Part shown: one piece after another, positions 11,129-23,119 of the stretch
Layout: each line of letters begins with the position of its first letter
How positions within the stretch are numbered: position 1 is the first letter of the stretch
Assembly (NCBI GenBank): GCA_950295325.1
Contig: OX485809.1
Location: 4,156,001 to 4,216,000, forward strand
DNA length: 60,000 bases
Direction of reading: 5' to 3'
DNA from: Polytrichum commune
Lineage: Eukaryota; Streptophyta; Polytrichopsida; Polytrichales; Polytrichaceae
The notes under the pieces: model-generated
Databases searched by the model: none
Told to the model about the DNA's origin: nothing
Seen by the model: the letters and a program-made list of their open reading frames with translations, nothing else
Position numbers and translations under genes: made by a program

Positions 11129-12780
11129 ATTTTAGTTAGGATTCCATTTTGGGTTGTTTTGGGCAAGTAGTTAGTTGGCCCCGAGTTGTGTGCTTTGTTG
11201 TTTTCTTTATTTAGGATTTGATCTCTCAACAAGGTGGATTGTCATAACTGCCACGTGGCCCGCGATTTCCAGCATGGAAACCATGGCATGTGGGTGTTAG
11301 TCTGATTTAAGAGGGAGCACTTCGGTGTTTTCCTTATCATTTTGTAATGCAAGTGTTCTTTTGTTCAATTCAGACCTTATGCTTTACTCCACCTTCGGTT
11401 TGAGTTGAGTCTTAAGTCCATGTGTAATACAAGTGGTCCCTCCTTTCCGTACTTGAGGTTTCCGAGTTTTCCGCCATTCCTTATCACTGTGTAGGTTAGT
11501 TAGGTTAGTATTCCGTGATAGGACAGGGGGTCAGTAATACCCCAAGGTGCGTGTGGTTAAAACGCCCCTGTGTGAGCAGGTGATGGGGGGAGGAATCTTA
11601 AGCACGGAAAGGCGGAAAGGATTGGACGAGCAAGGGGAAAGAACCCCACCGTGGGGTTGTCGGGCAAAGGGAGTTCCGCGCACACGGTAGGTTCTTCCCC
11701 ACTTACTCCGTCCAACTAGGGACCGACAATGAGCAGCAGTGGATAGACCCGTCCAATAGTATGGGGAGAGTTATGGTTTACGCCTTCCGTTTGCCGTGAC
11801 CTGAAGGTGGATCATACCGATCAGCAGTAACGGACTAGTCTAGAACACTCATGCACCTACCGCGACTGGCGCTTGGTTCCCACCGCGGATGGTAGGTGTG
11901 GTAGCCCCATCCCTATGTTAGCCCCGCCGTCACGGAAAATAATATACCCTGGGTCCTATCCTGTGTGACCGGTGGAACAGCACAAACTACCCATTGTGAG
12001 GATAGGAGCGCAGATGTTGCGTTTCCACCTTTTTCGAGGGAGGATTCGGTTTCCGCGTGTGGTATAGTGGAAACTGTGCCATCACGGAAAGTGGATCAGG
12101 CTGGTTTTGTAGGCCCAAAACTTCCTCCACCTTTCCCCCCCGTCAAAGGGGGTGACACGTGTCGGATACCTGAGTGGGACACCTTCCCGAGGGAGGGCTG
12201 CCCCCATCATAACACCAGTCTAAGGGAGTAGTAGTTAGGAGGAGGAAGTGGAGATAGGGAGACAACCCGGAGAAACCAACCCAAAGGGTGAGATCCTGAT
12301 GAACAACTACCAAGTCTCTCGGAGCATTCTAGCCTAAAATACTAGAATTATTGTCCTTGTGACACGGTAAAAAATCTAGCGGATAGTGGAAATACAGGTC
12401 AAATCCGCTACCTCTATCGCGGAAACCTGATCCCGGAAGTCATGACCCGTAATAAGGAATCTTAGAATGAAGTGTATATAGTTATTATACTATGGATTCG
12501 GGACGTGGAGTCTATTGTTGTTACTACTCTAGGGTGGGAGCTTGTCCATACTTTGTGTTGTATTCCCTACCTCGGTCCACTCCCGGGAAGGCGGAAATTT
12601 CCGTGCTATAATTTCCGTAATATCCCGGATTTTTTAATCCGATTTGTGTTATATTAGTTTCTGGTGTTTCTTGTGTGTGTGTTAGTAAAAGATTTCCTTC
12701 CTCTGTGTTGTGAACGACCGCAGGTTCTTCATGGAAACGAACTTGGCGTGGCTGTGACGTTTTACGCGTTTATCAGGTTA
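11129..12780 (+). mobile_element. Non-coding 3' region of gag-like element copy 1
   Basis: GC-rich DNA continuous with the pseudogene and unlike the AT-rich flanks. It is rich in GGAAA, TTTCCG and CGGAAA words and has no protein domain in any frame. The element appears to end near 12780, where AT-rich sequence resumes. No long terminal repeats were found by eye. Confidence 0.45.
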
Positions 12781-13273
12781 ATTTAATGAATACGTCACCA
12801 CCGTGCTACGACAATAACATGTGTACAAATGTTTGGAAATGAAAAAATATGGCCCTATTATATGTATACTATCAAATAATGGATTTTTAGTTATAAAGTC
12901 GTTAAAGACTTTTTCATCACTTGGATGAAGTTTGTACGTGTCCGTTCTAGCATCATACGTCAAATTGGCCAAAGCAATAACCGTATCCAATTCTACCATA
13001 ATATGATTTGTGAGATCATAACTCCAAATAAGGTTGTTACTTAGTGGATGAAAAAACGGATGATTCTTGGTCTAGGTCTAACTTGAACGCGTAAACGCGT
13101 AAACGCGTACTTTACATATATTTTTCTATAGCCTTATCTCTAGTCTCATGTACATCTACTTCCTGCTTAATAGTAATATGTCTCTTGTATGTACATTTTA
13201 TACATGCTTGTTCTAAATAATACCCCTTTTGTGCACGCACGTGTATATTTACAATACTTGAACAGTGCACTCT

Positions 13274-14178
13274 TGTCACCAAAAGTATTCCACCCTTCGA
13301 TTTCGTCCTAGCCCGAGTGGAATAGTATTGATGACACTTAGTAAACTCCTTCCTTAGTAACTCAATGTATCATTCCAATATGCCTTTGGAATATACACAA
13401 CGTTAATGACTTATGATTTAACCCCCAAGGCTACATCCAGAACAAATTTCAGAATAGTGTAACTTTCCCATTACTTCTCGGAATGTCCTAAAATTTTATC
13501 TGTGACTAGGGAGACAAAGCAAAAAACATCTCACCAATTTGTGAACCTATCCCATTTTCTGTCCGACAGTTATGACCATTTTAGTGTGTCAGTCTACCCA
13601 GATTTCAGAATGTCATAACTTCCTCCCACGGGCTCCAAAGAACTTCAAATTTTGGGAGCAATCACAAAAACTAATTGTTTATGACCCCCTGAAATTTCAA
13701 ACTATTTTCATTTTCTGCCAAAACGTTATGGCCTTTTTAGTCTGCAACTCTTAAAAACACTTCAGAATGATATATCTCATTTTCATCTATTCGGAATGAC
13801 TTGAAATTTGTACCACAACTAGGAAACCTAAGGACAAAACATCCCTCAAAATTTTACGCGTTTCCAAGCCTCTGTCCAGGAGTTATGCCCATTTCAGCTC
13901 GAAAATGTAGACAAAGTTCAGAATGTCATAACTGTTGCTCCAGTACTCCAAACATCTTCAGATTTAACCATGTTCATATAAACAAGTTATTTTCTGACCC
14001 TCTAAATTTCAACGAAGTATCTTCTTCTGCTCGGAAGTTATGCCCCTTACAACCTAGACTACTCAAAGGACCCTTTCATTTACCAACTCGTGTTCCGGCA
14101 ACGTGTCACCAAAAGTACTCCACCCTTCGATTTCCTCCTAGCCCGAGTGGAATAGTTATGATGATACTTAGCAAACAC
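13274..14178. repeat. Degenerate repeat block bounded by 75-bp direct repeats
   Basis: GTCACCAAAAGTA(T/C)TCCACCC and AGCCCGAGTGGAATAGT occur at about 13274-13346 and again at 14103-14178. Between them, TTCAGAATGTCATAACT-like and GTTATG(A/C)CC-like words recur at irregular 150-170 bp spacing. This is a decayed tandem array typical of plant retroelement spacer DNA. No gene is seen. Confidence 0.5.
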
Positions 14179-14242
14179 ATATACCCAAGAAATATGAACT
14201 CAAGTACTACAACTTGAAGCCATAAATTATCTTAAAATCATT

Positions 14243-14462
14243 CACACCCAAACTAAGTCTAACAAGAGGTCAAACCCTCTTCAAGGCCAACTAGCCTTGG
14301 CTCCTAACTTCAAACCATGCACACACATGTGCTCCTATCTTGCTTCCACACACCCAAACTAATTCTAACAAGATGTCAAGCCCTCTTCAAGGCCAACTAG
14401 CTTTGGCTCCTAACTTCAAAACCATGCACACATGTGTTCCTATCTTGCTTCCACACACCCAC
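14243..14462. repeat. Tandem duplication, 106-bp unit
   Basis: Two copies beginning CACACCCAAACTAA, each with CTCTTCAAGGCCAACTAGC, TTGGCTCCTAACTTCAAA and TCCTATCTTGCTTCCACA, at 14243-14348 and 14349-14462. Confidence 0.75.
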
Positions 14463-14898
14463 ACTTATAGCACGTGGGGTGCCAAGGAGCACGAAGAAAA
14501 GAGAGGATGAGTGAGGGAAGAATGAGGAATTATATAGTGAGTTTGGGAGGTGAGCACCCTCAAGGCTCACGATAAGCCCTCGAAATCTCCTCCTACTTTG
14601 TAGGCTCTCATCTTATCTCCTAAGTCTTCCTCCCTCAAATGATCAACAAAGATCCTAATTCAAACATTTAACTAACTTTGGCTTTCTACCTACCACACTT
14701 TACCAAGGTATGTCCTCATACTACTTAAATTCACTCCACACAAGCCTAATGCTTCAAACGTAGCTTTCTTCAAGCTTCATTCTTTTTATATTTTTGTGAA
14801 TAATCATAAATCAACAAAACACCACTTGTAATGTTGTACAAGTGTTAACAACACATGTGGGTATCAATTTGGGCTCACAACTCCCTGGGAATGATATA

Positions 14899-15843
14899 TC
14901 GTAGGTTCATAACTGATTCGACACATGTTAGCCGAATAATTAATTAAAGTTCAAAAAATAGGTTCGGCACCTAAAAATAATATATTCATATTTTCGGCAA
15001 TTTTCTCTTTTAATTTTTATAAATTCAGTTTAAATCCATTTTTAATTTTCTATTTAAGCTTATATCTTGTACATCTCTCTTGCATTGAATGACAAGTAAG
15101 ATGTGAATGAAGAGTTGAGAATGCTCTGTGCTTTATACAAGTAGAGTGGAGTTGTGTTCAACAATGCATATGGGATATGTAAACTTTGAGGTGAAGCACC
15201 GAGTTAGACTTCATTTTTATAACTTGCATAACATTTGCATAGAGTCTTCAAATGACATAGAATTTGTTGGAGGTGAAAGATTACTTGATTTCTAAACTAT
15301 TCTTAGACCAACAAAATTCCAAAAAAGTTGATCTTCTATGCACAAATGAGCTCCGAAAAAACTGTTATGAACGCATTTTAATTTTTTGATCTTTACACGG
15401 CTGCAATGTTTTGTCCATATCTTTTGCATAAAGACTTATTTTGACACAAAACTTGTTGGAGGTGGAAGAAGGATTGATTTCTCAACTTTTGTTAGTTGGA
15501 AAAAAATTATATAAAACTTCATCTTCTATGCTCAATTGGACTCCAAAAATTTGTGTACAACACATTTGAAAAGCCTCACCTAGAGTCTTGCTACTTCTTA
15601 ACCCATATTCTTTGTGGACTAATGTAAGTGAGCTTGATTACAAAAGGAGCACCTTCTCTCTTTCAAAATTCACATATGCTTCCACTGTAAGTAAAACTCT
15701 AGTGAGAAGTAAAAATTTCTTACTTTTCGGCAATTTTAAAAAATAATTAATTTTATATTCGGCAAAAAATGCCAATAATATTCCAAAAATTTTGACTTCT
15801 TTTTTTTGAATTATTTAGTGTTGGACCAGCTATGAACCTACGG
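14899..15843. mobile_element. TIR element, non-autonomous, superfamily unassigned
   Basis: The left end has CGTAGGTTCATAACTG then TTCGACAC. The right end, reverse complemented, has CGTAGGTTCATAGCTGG then TCCAACAC. Further in, TTCGGCA words occur on both sides. The interior contains a two-copy repeat of about 185 bp (15190-15375, 15376-15560) with GTTGGAGGTG(A/G)AAGA and CTTCTATGC landmarks. No coding frame is visible, and the target duplication is unclear. Confidence 0.5.
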
Positions 15844-15849
15844 TATATG

Positions 15850-16677
15850 AAGTGGAGTTACATAGAAATCTTCTACAACTGTTAGAAATGCCTCTAGTGC
15901 CAAATGAAATTATTATTTTTGTATGTGCTTTTAATATTTGGCCATTTTACTTGAATGCTTTGATAAATGTTTGCTTGATTTGCTTTAGATGACCTTACCC
16001 TGCAAGTTTTTATTTCTTTTGAGGTGATGCATCTTATATATGTCATCATTGTTTTTTCATACATCAAATAAGAAGTGCAATGGACAAATATATTCAGACA
16101 GAATTACCAACTTACAAGCCTTGGGACCTTGAACGAGGAAGTGGAAAAAAAAGACCAACCTAAAGAGGCACCAATGCCAAATTTAGCTTGGTCAACTAGA
16201 TCCCAATTTGTGTCAACTGATTCTAGCCTCTTTGGTTCAAGTATGATAGAAGGGTATATGCCTAGTGGTTATAGTCATAAGGTTGATATATTTAGGAGTA
16301 AGGAGACGATGAAGCAGAGAAGACACAATGGTTAGTTTTTTATCATGTACATCATGAGATAATGATATCTCGGGGTACTTAGGAATAATATCTATATTCT
16401 TACATATTGTAATAGGTTTTGGCAACAACTTGATTGCCATCTCATAACTTGTGGGATTTTTTTTCCTAATAACAAAATTTGATTGTATCTATGTTATTGC
16501 CTTTCATTGTGAATGATGTACTTTTGGATGTGACTTTGTGGTTTTGTATTGGCTACTCCAACATGCTTCTAAATAATCAAACTTGATATATTGCTTTGTC
16601 AATGTTGTAAAGGGTGTTGGCACAAATGCAATTGTCTTCTCATATATTGAGGAACAAACCGTGAACAAACCATAGTG
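15850..16677. other. Intergenic before the 17-kb element
   Basis: AT-rich. The 86-aa frame at 16075-16335 is not recognised. 16503-16525 contains CATTGTGAATGATGTACT, which also occurs at 33835-33853, just beyond the other end of the proposed 17-kb element. Confidence 0.4.
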
Positions 16678-16705
16678 AACACTATATTCGTTAATTGGAG
16701 ACTTT
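16678..16705 (+). repeat. Left terminal inverted repeat of proposed element
   Basis: Begins AACACTATATTCG and ends GGAGACTTT. Exact inverted match at 33783-33810; preceded by AGTG. Confidence 0.5.
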
Positions 16706-17314
16706 GGAAAGTCTCAAAATAAATTGGATCCGTAGTTTCGGATGCGAATATTGTGAACGTATCGAACATGGGGAACAATAACATAATGTTTTAAAGATCC
16801 ATATGTGATGAATATATATGTTTCTAAATATAGTAATTATTTGGTTGATAATAAAAAACTATGGCAACACAATATTCCAATGACACAAATTCACAATTAT
16901 TTGTATTTTTGATTCTGTATTGAACAAAATTAACGAATCTATAAATAGCCATCTAATTTTACAACTATGGACTCTTGGATGCGTATCCTAAACATAGAGG
17001 TCTTAGCCTATTGTGGTTGATTGAACGGCACATCCTAAACGTAACAATACTTAAAATAATTTGACAGTGTGCATAAGAGATTGCAAATTAGCATCTGCAA
17101 TATAATCATATAGTTTAGGGTCCACATCCGTAAAAACAAAAATATAAAAAACATTTGGATTCCACATCCGTAAATCAATGCATCCATGCACTGTAATTGT
17201 AATCTATAGAATTGCTATAAAATGTGTCTAATATAGTATTCGACCCCAATGTCATATATTTCATGAAAAACCAAGACACATTTCAAATAAATTTCGTCCA
17301 AACCTATGTCAATA

Positions 17315-20300
17315 TCATTCACCATCTTCATCTTCAGCTTCATTTCCATTCTCGACATCGTTTTTTGCAGCAGCAATACGTGCCAAGTTGTCTTTGGCAA
17401 AATCTATATGTTTTTGGGGGATGGTCATTGTCTCAGTTTTGGAACCTTTGCGTGGTTTCCAAGCACAAAGTATGGTATTCGTGTTTATCCAAATTGGTTT
17501 GTATGCTGAGTCCATTGTCCATTTGAAACCTTTTTTCGTGTCCCACCCTAAATATGTGCGGAACACATTTTGATCTTTGGTGCTTGGACGGCAATATTCC
17601 ACCTCAATTTGACGAAAATTTGGGCTAGTTGGAACAAAATTTGGTGATGACAATGCTTTCACCAACCAAACCGGTTTTGGATGCTCCTCATCTCCAGGAC
17701 ATATGAGGACCATATAACCTTCGTAGCAATCAATAGCCACACGGAATGATGGAGCTGGACGATTACGAGCAAGGCCAACATAATGGTCGTCTGCCGCGAA
17801 CTCTTCACGAACGTCCCCATTGTTGAAGAACATGGCCTCAGATTCCACGATTGTCACTTGGCTTTGTGGCCAAAAACCTTGTGTCAAACATGAGTGTCTA
17901 TCGACATCGGGTGCTAGCAACGCTGAGCGGATGCGATCCCAATACGCAATCAATGGTTCGTGGGTATCCCGAACACGTCTTGTGATGTCTTCCTCGCACA
18001 AATCTTTCCAGTATTTGATGAATCCAGATATACCTTTGATGATTTCTGGCCCATTCCTCATGGGGTTGGGTTTGCAAGGCTTCGGCTCCCCATCAGGTAG
18101 CATACATTTGCCATCTTTGTTTTGGCGCCAGACGAGTATCCCTTCCTCTGGACCCCAATTTGGGGAGGTACACAAAACTTTGAATTGCATGGCTGGCAGA
18201 CCATCATCACGCATATAGAACCAGAATTGTTGAGCCTTGGTATGGCCCACTAAGCGATTACCTCCCTTAAGAATGAATGGTTTGATAAACGCTTTGAAAT
18301 CGGACACTTCTTCAATCAAATGCGGGATGACTGGCACATTATCCAAATCCATGTACGATTTCATGAGAAGAGGAATTGTGGGAAAATCCTCCTCGTGCAA
18401 CTTCATACTCCAACATCCGAATGAAGCGTCAATGTCATCGTGCGTGTGGCCAACCATCAAAAAAGACACAAACACTTCTTTGAAAATGCCCTTGGCTACG
18501 AGCAATGACCAAAAACAAAATACGTATCGACATTTGTTGTCCTTGGCACAATTATCAAGTTGCACGTGTAGAGTTGGAGGCAAAGGTTTGGCAAGAACGG
18601 GTTGTTCAGGCGGTTCTTGCAGTGAAGATAGGCAAACCTCCTTCCCCTCTAGCACAGCCTCATAAATCGGTGTTGTTTCACATCCAACAAAAAGAGCACG
18701 AGAGGATGATGTTGGCGGACTCTCAAGATCTCGTAGAAGTTTTGCAAAAGACCCTACGGTATGATTGGCGTCACCAGGATAAAAATCCAAGCCATAATGT
18801 GCATATTTCACGTCTACATGGCCATGTGCGATCATACCTGCATTTAGGGACACACATGAAATAGTCACTCCAAAATCATATATATGAATGAAATTCAAAA
18901 TTTCCGCAAGCAAGCCAAAAAATGTACACTTACGGACGTATATCCGTAAATCTTAAAAATGAGTATGTGGGCACGCAAAAAATAAATGTGAAAACCAACA
19001 AACCTGTGACAGATATTGGAAGCTTGAAATATCCATCTGTAGCTTTTATTTTCCGTACATAACAAGGGCACGCCGTCTTTGCATGGTTCATTTTGTCATG
19101 AATGATTGTCAAAACCTCATTCGGCCTCATTATTGATAATGCGCGATTCTTGTAGTAGTCTTGACGGTGTGCCTCCTGGTTGTTGACATGCTCAATGTAT
19201 TTCAGTTGATGTCTGTTGTGCGACTCAGTACCTATGGGATGTGCATATCGAAGGCCTTTATATTTCTCACAAGCAGAACACCTGGCAAACTTATCCCCGG
19301 GTCTCTTCGTAATGTATTCTGCGAATTGTTGATTCTTAATCACACTCAATTTTGACAACGAAATCGGCCCACATCCAGCCTTTTCGCCAACTTTATTAAC
19401 ATCCATAAGTATGTTCTTCCATTTTGTCCCTGTAGGCAAAACCATCTGAACAACCTTTTCCCCCGACGGTAGAGTCCGCGTCTTGTGTGGCATCGCATCT
19501 GCCAATGGCATAATGATGGTTGATAGTGTTGCAGCCGCTTGGAGTGTTGCCTCCCTAGATTTTTTTGTGCCAGAGTTGCCATGGAACTGAGAACGGCGTC
19601 CTTGCATCGAATAGTTCCGGAACCTATAAAAATATGCCTTTAAAACTGCATGTATAATGTACCATGCCTTGCAACATACCTCTACATTCTCCAAGGTCAC
19701 AACCTTACGACCTTTGGCATCAAGGTGCATGTTGCGATGGACTTCAAGTTTCTTTGCAGATCGCATACGAAAGTCCGCGAGCCACATCTCTTGTCTCAAA
19801 GATTTGATTTTGTCACGGGGAAATAGTTGGCAACATCTCTTTGCACAACAATCCTTTGTTGCTACGGACCTAATAGATGCGTCTCCCAATGTTTGATCTC
19901 GACGACGTTGCGTGGGTTCACGAGGCAAACGAACGGAATCATATTTACGGCGACCTATTCTAGGGCGCATTATGGTGAACAAAGCCGATTGCATTTGATC
20001 AAAACGGCGGGAATGATTCCACAAGCTAACACCATCATGAAGAACACTGCGCAACGGCCATTGACGAAGAAAGAATCTCCAACCAGTAGGCACTTCCAAC
20101 GGATGTAAGGAATTCAAAATACACACCCCCACATTTTCTTCCCCAAGGGGATTTGTATCAATACAATCCGTAGGATTCGAGTTCCGACAAACACCATCCG
20201 CCACGGGGACGCCACATCCATTGAGTAGGACGACATCAAGATCAATCCACTGCTCCCGCGAATAACCCTCACATGGTGGAAAGAATTCATCCTCTACATT

Positions 20301-20408
20301 GACGACACCAATTGTAGTATCTTGTTCCACGACAACTTCAAACTCGCTAGCATAGCTTGACGCTTCCGAAGAAAAATCAACCCCACTGTCACCGACGTTG
20401 GAATCCAT
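17315..20408 (-). CDS. DUF7869-like protein, two exons
   Basis: Exon 1 runs 20408-19004 and exon 2 runs 18837-17315. The intron at 18838-19003 has donor CACAG|GTTTG and acceptor TGCAG|GTATG. Phases match (ACA-G + GT = Gly) and the spliced length is 2928 nt, 975 aa. Exon 1 has an acidic N-terminus, a basic Arg/Lys region, VCCKAWYIIHA, a glycine-bounded RRSQFHGN motif and a Cys-rich stretch (FARCSACEKYKG, ACPCYVRKI) suggestive of zinc binding. Exon 2 has LHVQLDNCAKDNKCR and VGHTHDDIDASFG, the signature I associate with the DUF7869 family. That family is often TE-borne, and its D-N and H-D-D-I-D residues could be an RNase H-like active site (inference). The C-terminal part is W/Y-rich and ends in an acidic tail. 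An upstream Met at 20468 is possible. The intron carries a copy of the palindrome. Confidence 0.7.
18929..18951. repeat. Palindrome variant inside the DUF7869 gene intron
   Basis: CTTACGGACGTATATCCGTA followed by AAT; arms as in the family, with the central GCGC replaced by TATA-like bases. It lies wholly inside intron 18838-19003. Confidence 0.6.
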
Positions 20409-20551
20409 GGCCACTACAAGAAAGCCCAATGAAGAGTATGTCAAAATATCCCATTCAATAAATGTCATGGATAGCCCTAACGCTTATTATTGTCAATGAA
20501 ACACAATGTGAACACTAGTGGCTTTCATGGCTTGGAAACAAAGCTAGCATT

Positions 20552-20765
20552 GGTATACGAACGTGCGTCCGTATACCTCCATGCAACAACATCAGCAGCG
20601 CAAGCACACGCGCATACGGATACATTTATGTGTTCATAGGAGTGGAAAGGTGGAGGCAACAAAAACATCATTGGTTTATGGACGCGCATCCGTTAATCGG
20701 CTCGTGCACAGAGTTCAGTATCATGCTCAACCACAACATAGGTATACGGACGCACGTCCATAAAC
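20552..20765. repeat. Three diverged palindrome copies upstream of the DUF7869 gene
   Basis: 20552-20577 (GGTATACGAACGTGCGTCCG then TATACC), 20675-20696 (TTTATGGACGCGCATCCG then TTAA) and 20741-20765 (GGTATACGGACGCACGTCCA then TAAAC). They lie 150-360 bp upstream of the start codon on the minus strand. Confidence 0.6.
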
Positions 20766-21039
20766 ATCCGTATGACAAACATCAATGTAGTCCTAGACAC
20801 AGGTTCAAGGAAGCAAGACGTTCTCAAAAAACGGCCATGTGTACACATCCCTGACGACTCATGAAATTTGAAGAGGATTGAACACGGCCATACGCGCTTC
20901 CTAAAATGTTTAATCAATGTCAAAATATTTTACTATGACATAGGGTGATGTAGGCTAAGGGATGCGAGCTCCCAACCCTTCCTGACCGTACAGTCTCAGT
21001 GCAGTCTCAGTCTACATGGCACATGGTCAACATTATGGT

Positions 21040-21560
21040 AACAAAGGTTTCCAGGTTTACGGACGCGCGTCCGTAAACCTCTGTGGACCTCATTCCTAGC
21101 ATAAAGACAGTGCTCGATGGAATACACCTCTGTGGACATCATTACTAGCCTAAATACAATGTCCAACGCGCCAAGGGGTTTACGGTTTACGGACGCGCGT
21201 CCGTAAACTTCCATGGTAATATATTGTCGTTGTGGTACTCTACACGACAGGTGGTGTAGGTGACCTACAGAACTATGGCACCAAAGGTATGCAGGTTTAC
21301 GGACGCGCGTCCATAAACCTCTGTGGACCTCATTCCTAGCATAAAGATAGTGCTCGATGGAATACACCTCTGTGGACATCATTACTAGCCTAAATACAAT
21401 GTCCAACGCCAAGGGGTTTATGGTTTACGGACGCGCGTCCGTAAACTTCCATGGTAATATATTGTCGTTGTGGTACTCTACACGACAGGTGGTGTAGGTG
21501 ACCTACAGAACTATGGCACCAAAGGTATGCAGGTTTACGGACGCGCGTCCGTAAACATCC
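21040..21560. repeat. 239-bp tandem repeat, each unit with two palindromes
   Basis: Palindromes start at 21055, 21185, 21295, 21423 and 21533. The intervals alternate 130/110/128/110, giving a higher-order unit of about 239 bp present about 2.2 times. Between the palindromes, CCTCTGTGGACCTCATTCC and CTACACGACAGGTGGTG repeat almost unchanged. The array lies in the region between the divergent units. Confidence 0.85.
21055..21078. repeat. Perfect 24-bp palindrome (family reference copy)
   Basis: GTTTACGGACGC followed immediately by its reverse complement. The same or nearly the same sequence occurs at 21185, 21295 (one change), 21423, 21533, 21617, 26251, 26374, 26619, 26755, 26858, 28381, 29826 and 29874. 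Weaker copies lie at 18929, 20552, 20675, 20741, 26481 (half), 26929, 26998, 31337, 31448 and 33086. The arms could form a 12-bp stem or act as a two-fold symmetric protein-binding site. Confidence 0.9.
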
Positions 21561-21616
21561 ATGTACATGAGTATTGGCTCAAACAAATAAAGGTTCAATG
21601 AACCAATATGTTTAAG

Positions 21617-21640
21617 GTTTACGGACGCGCATCCGTAAAT
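21617..21640. repeat. Palindrome copy, one arm changed
   Basis: GTTTACGGACGC then GCATCCGTAAAT; CG to CA in the right arm. Confidence 0.8.
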
Positions 21641-21659
21641 CTCCGTGATTTGCGGCGTT

Positions 21660-22690
21660 AAAATAGGATCATTGCACCAGAAAGGATAACTGTCCGAAAT
21701 TTAAAAAAAATCAGCACACTACAAAGAGAGTGCAACCCAAATACAAATTATCTACCCTAATGGGCTCAGGATTTGGGGTTTAGGGTATAACATGATCTTT
21801 ACCTGCACAAAATCTGTAGCAGGAGCACACTACAAGAGCGCAACCCACAACTGAGATGCAAAAAGAGTCCCGACGGTGGGGGGTGTCCCCTTAAGTACTG
21901 ATTGCTTTCCCTTGGATCCGTTTTCCAACATAGGATACCAGCCACCAACTATGTCCTATAAATACAAACCTAGCATTACTACATTCCGTGTGCCAGCCTT
22001 ACAATGAAATGTGTATTCATGTGGACAACATGCATAGACCATGAGTCCACATAATGACAAAGAGAAAGGCATCTATGTATTTGTGGTATACAACAAAGTA
22101 AATTGGCTAATATTATATGAGCAATAAACATTGTTGAGGGGTGGTTTATAGGATTGGAGTACATAATATGAAGAGTACATTTAAAAAAACGTAGACAAAA
22201 AATTATAGAATCTTGTGAAAAATCAACCACCACAACAACAATAGTACATGGAGTATAAAAATACATGTAATCAAAATTAAATTAGCAACTACTTTATTGT
22301 TTTGCATACAATGTAATGGTATTGACCATAATATCATGCTATCTCCTCTCATCTTGCATTTAATATTATAATTACATTGGCCACCGCCTTACCATCCAAC
22401 ATGTTTAATGTACCCAACTATACACACCTATACATAATTGTATTGATATCTGATACACAAACTTTGATTACCGTAAGGCCATGATAGTAGCACATCTATT
22501 GTCCTAGGTAACATGGGTTGCATTCAATTCAATATTGTCAATTTGCTCTCTAAACCTTAGGGGCCCCTTCCGTACATCAACATTTACTTCAAAAAAACTA
22601 ATTATACTAGCCTTCTTCATGTACTATACGTGAGGAAAAACATTTTTTAGTACCTCATGTACATTACCTACATTAATTAATACTCAAACA
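21660..22690. other. Intergenic within the proposed element
   Basis: AT-rich with no supported gene. GGGGTTTAGGG at 21776-21786 resembles a plant telo-box and could be part of a promoter. Confidence 0.4.
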
Positions 22691-22691
22691 A

Positions 22692-23119
22692 TACCAATTG
22701 TTGCTCCAAGTAACATTATTAGCCCAAAAAAACATAATGGAGAGAAAGGAAGGGTAGGGTATCCACATAGTAATAAGGCAAGCAATATTAAGTTGGTGAC
22801 GCAAGGGGGATACTCACATGCGTTCATACGTGGTACCCTAAACCCTAAACCCTATAACCACCCAACCCTAAACAAGCATGTGGACATATAGGGGTGCAAG
22901 CATGGTTAACTGAACAACTCCTGATACATGTCAAGGCTTAAATGGAAAGTAATTCAAAACAAGCAAGCAAACAATTATACCAATTGTTGTTCTACGTAAC
23001 ACTATTAACCCATAAAATATAATGGACAGAAAGGGAGGGTAGGGTATCCAAATAGTAATAAGGCAAGCAATATTAAGTCGGTGACACAAGGGGGATACCC
23101 TAAACCCTAAACCCTATAA
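22692..23119. repeat. Duplicated segment with interstitial telomere-like ends
   Basis: Copies at about 22692-22858 and 22978-23119 share CCAATTGTTG, AGGGTAGGGTATCCA, TAGTAATAAGGCAAGCAATA and GACACAAGGGGGATAC. Each ends in CCCTAAACCCTAAACCCTAT, the Arabidopsis-type telomere repeat (2-3 units). Confidence 0.75.

Noticed and set aside
9000-12780. LTR retrotransposon with paired LTRs
   Set aside because: No direct terminal repeat, primer binding site or pol domain could be seen; only the gag-like frame is supported.
18237-18864. Plus-strand frames of 119-142 aa
   Set aside because: They are antisense shadows of exon 2 of the DUF7869-like gene.
19615-19690. Extra intron in exon 1 of the DUF7869-like gene (GTATGT..TTATAG)
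   Set aside because: Splicing there runs into a stop soon after, while the unspliced frame gives a natural VCCKAWYIIHA motif.
20996-21412. 138-aa frame on the minus strand with repeated segments
   Set aside because: It is the translation of the palindrome-bearing tandem repeat.
20552-21640. CRISPR-like array from regularly spaced palindromes
   Set aside because: Spacers are themselves repeated and the spacing is 110-130 bp; the host looks eukaryotic and no cas genes are present.
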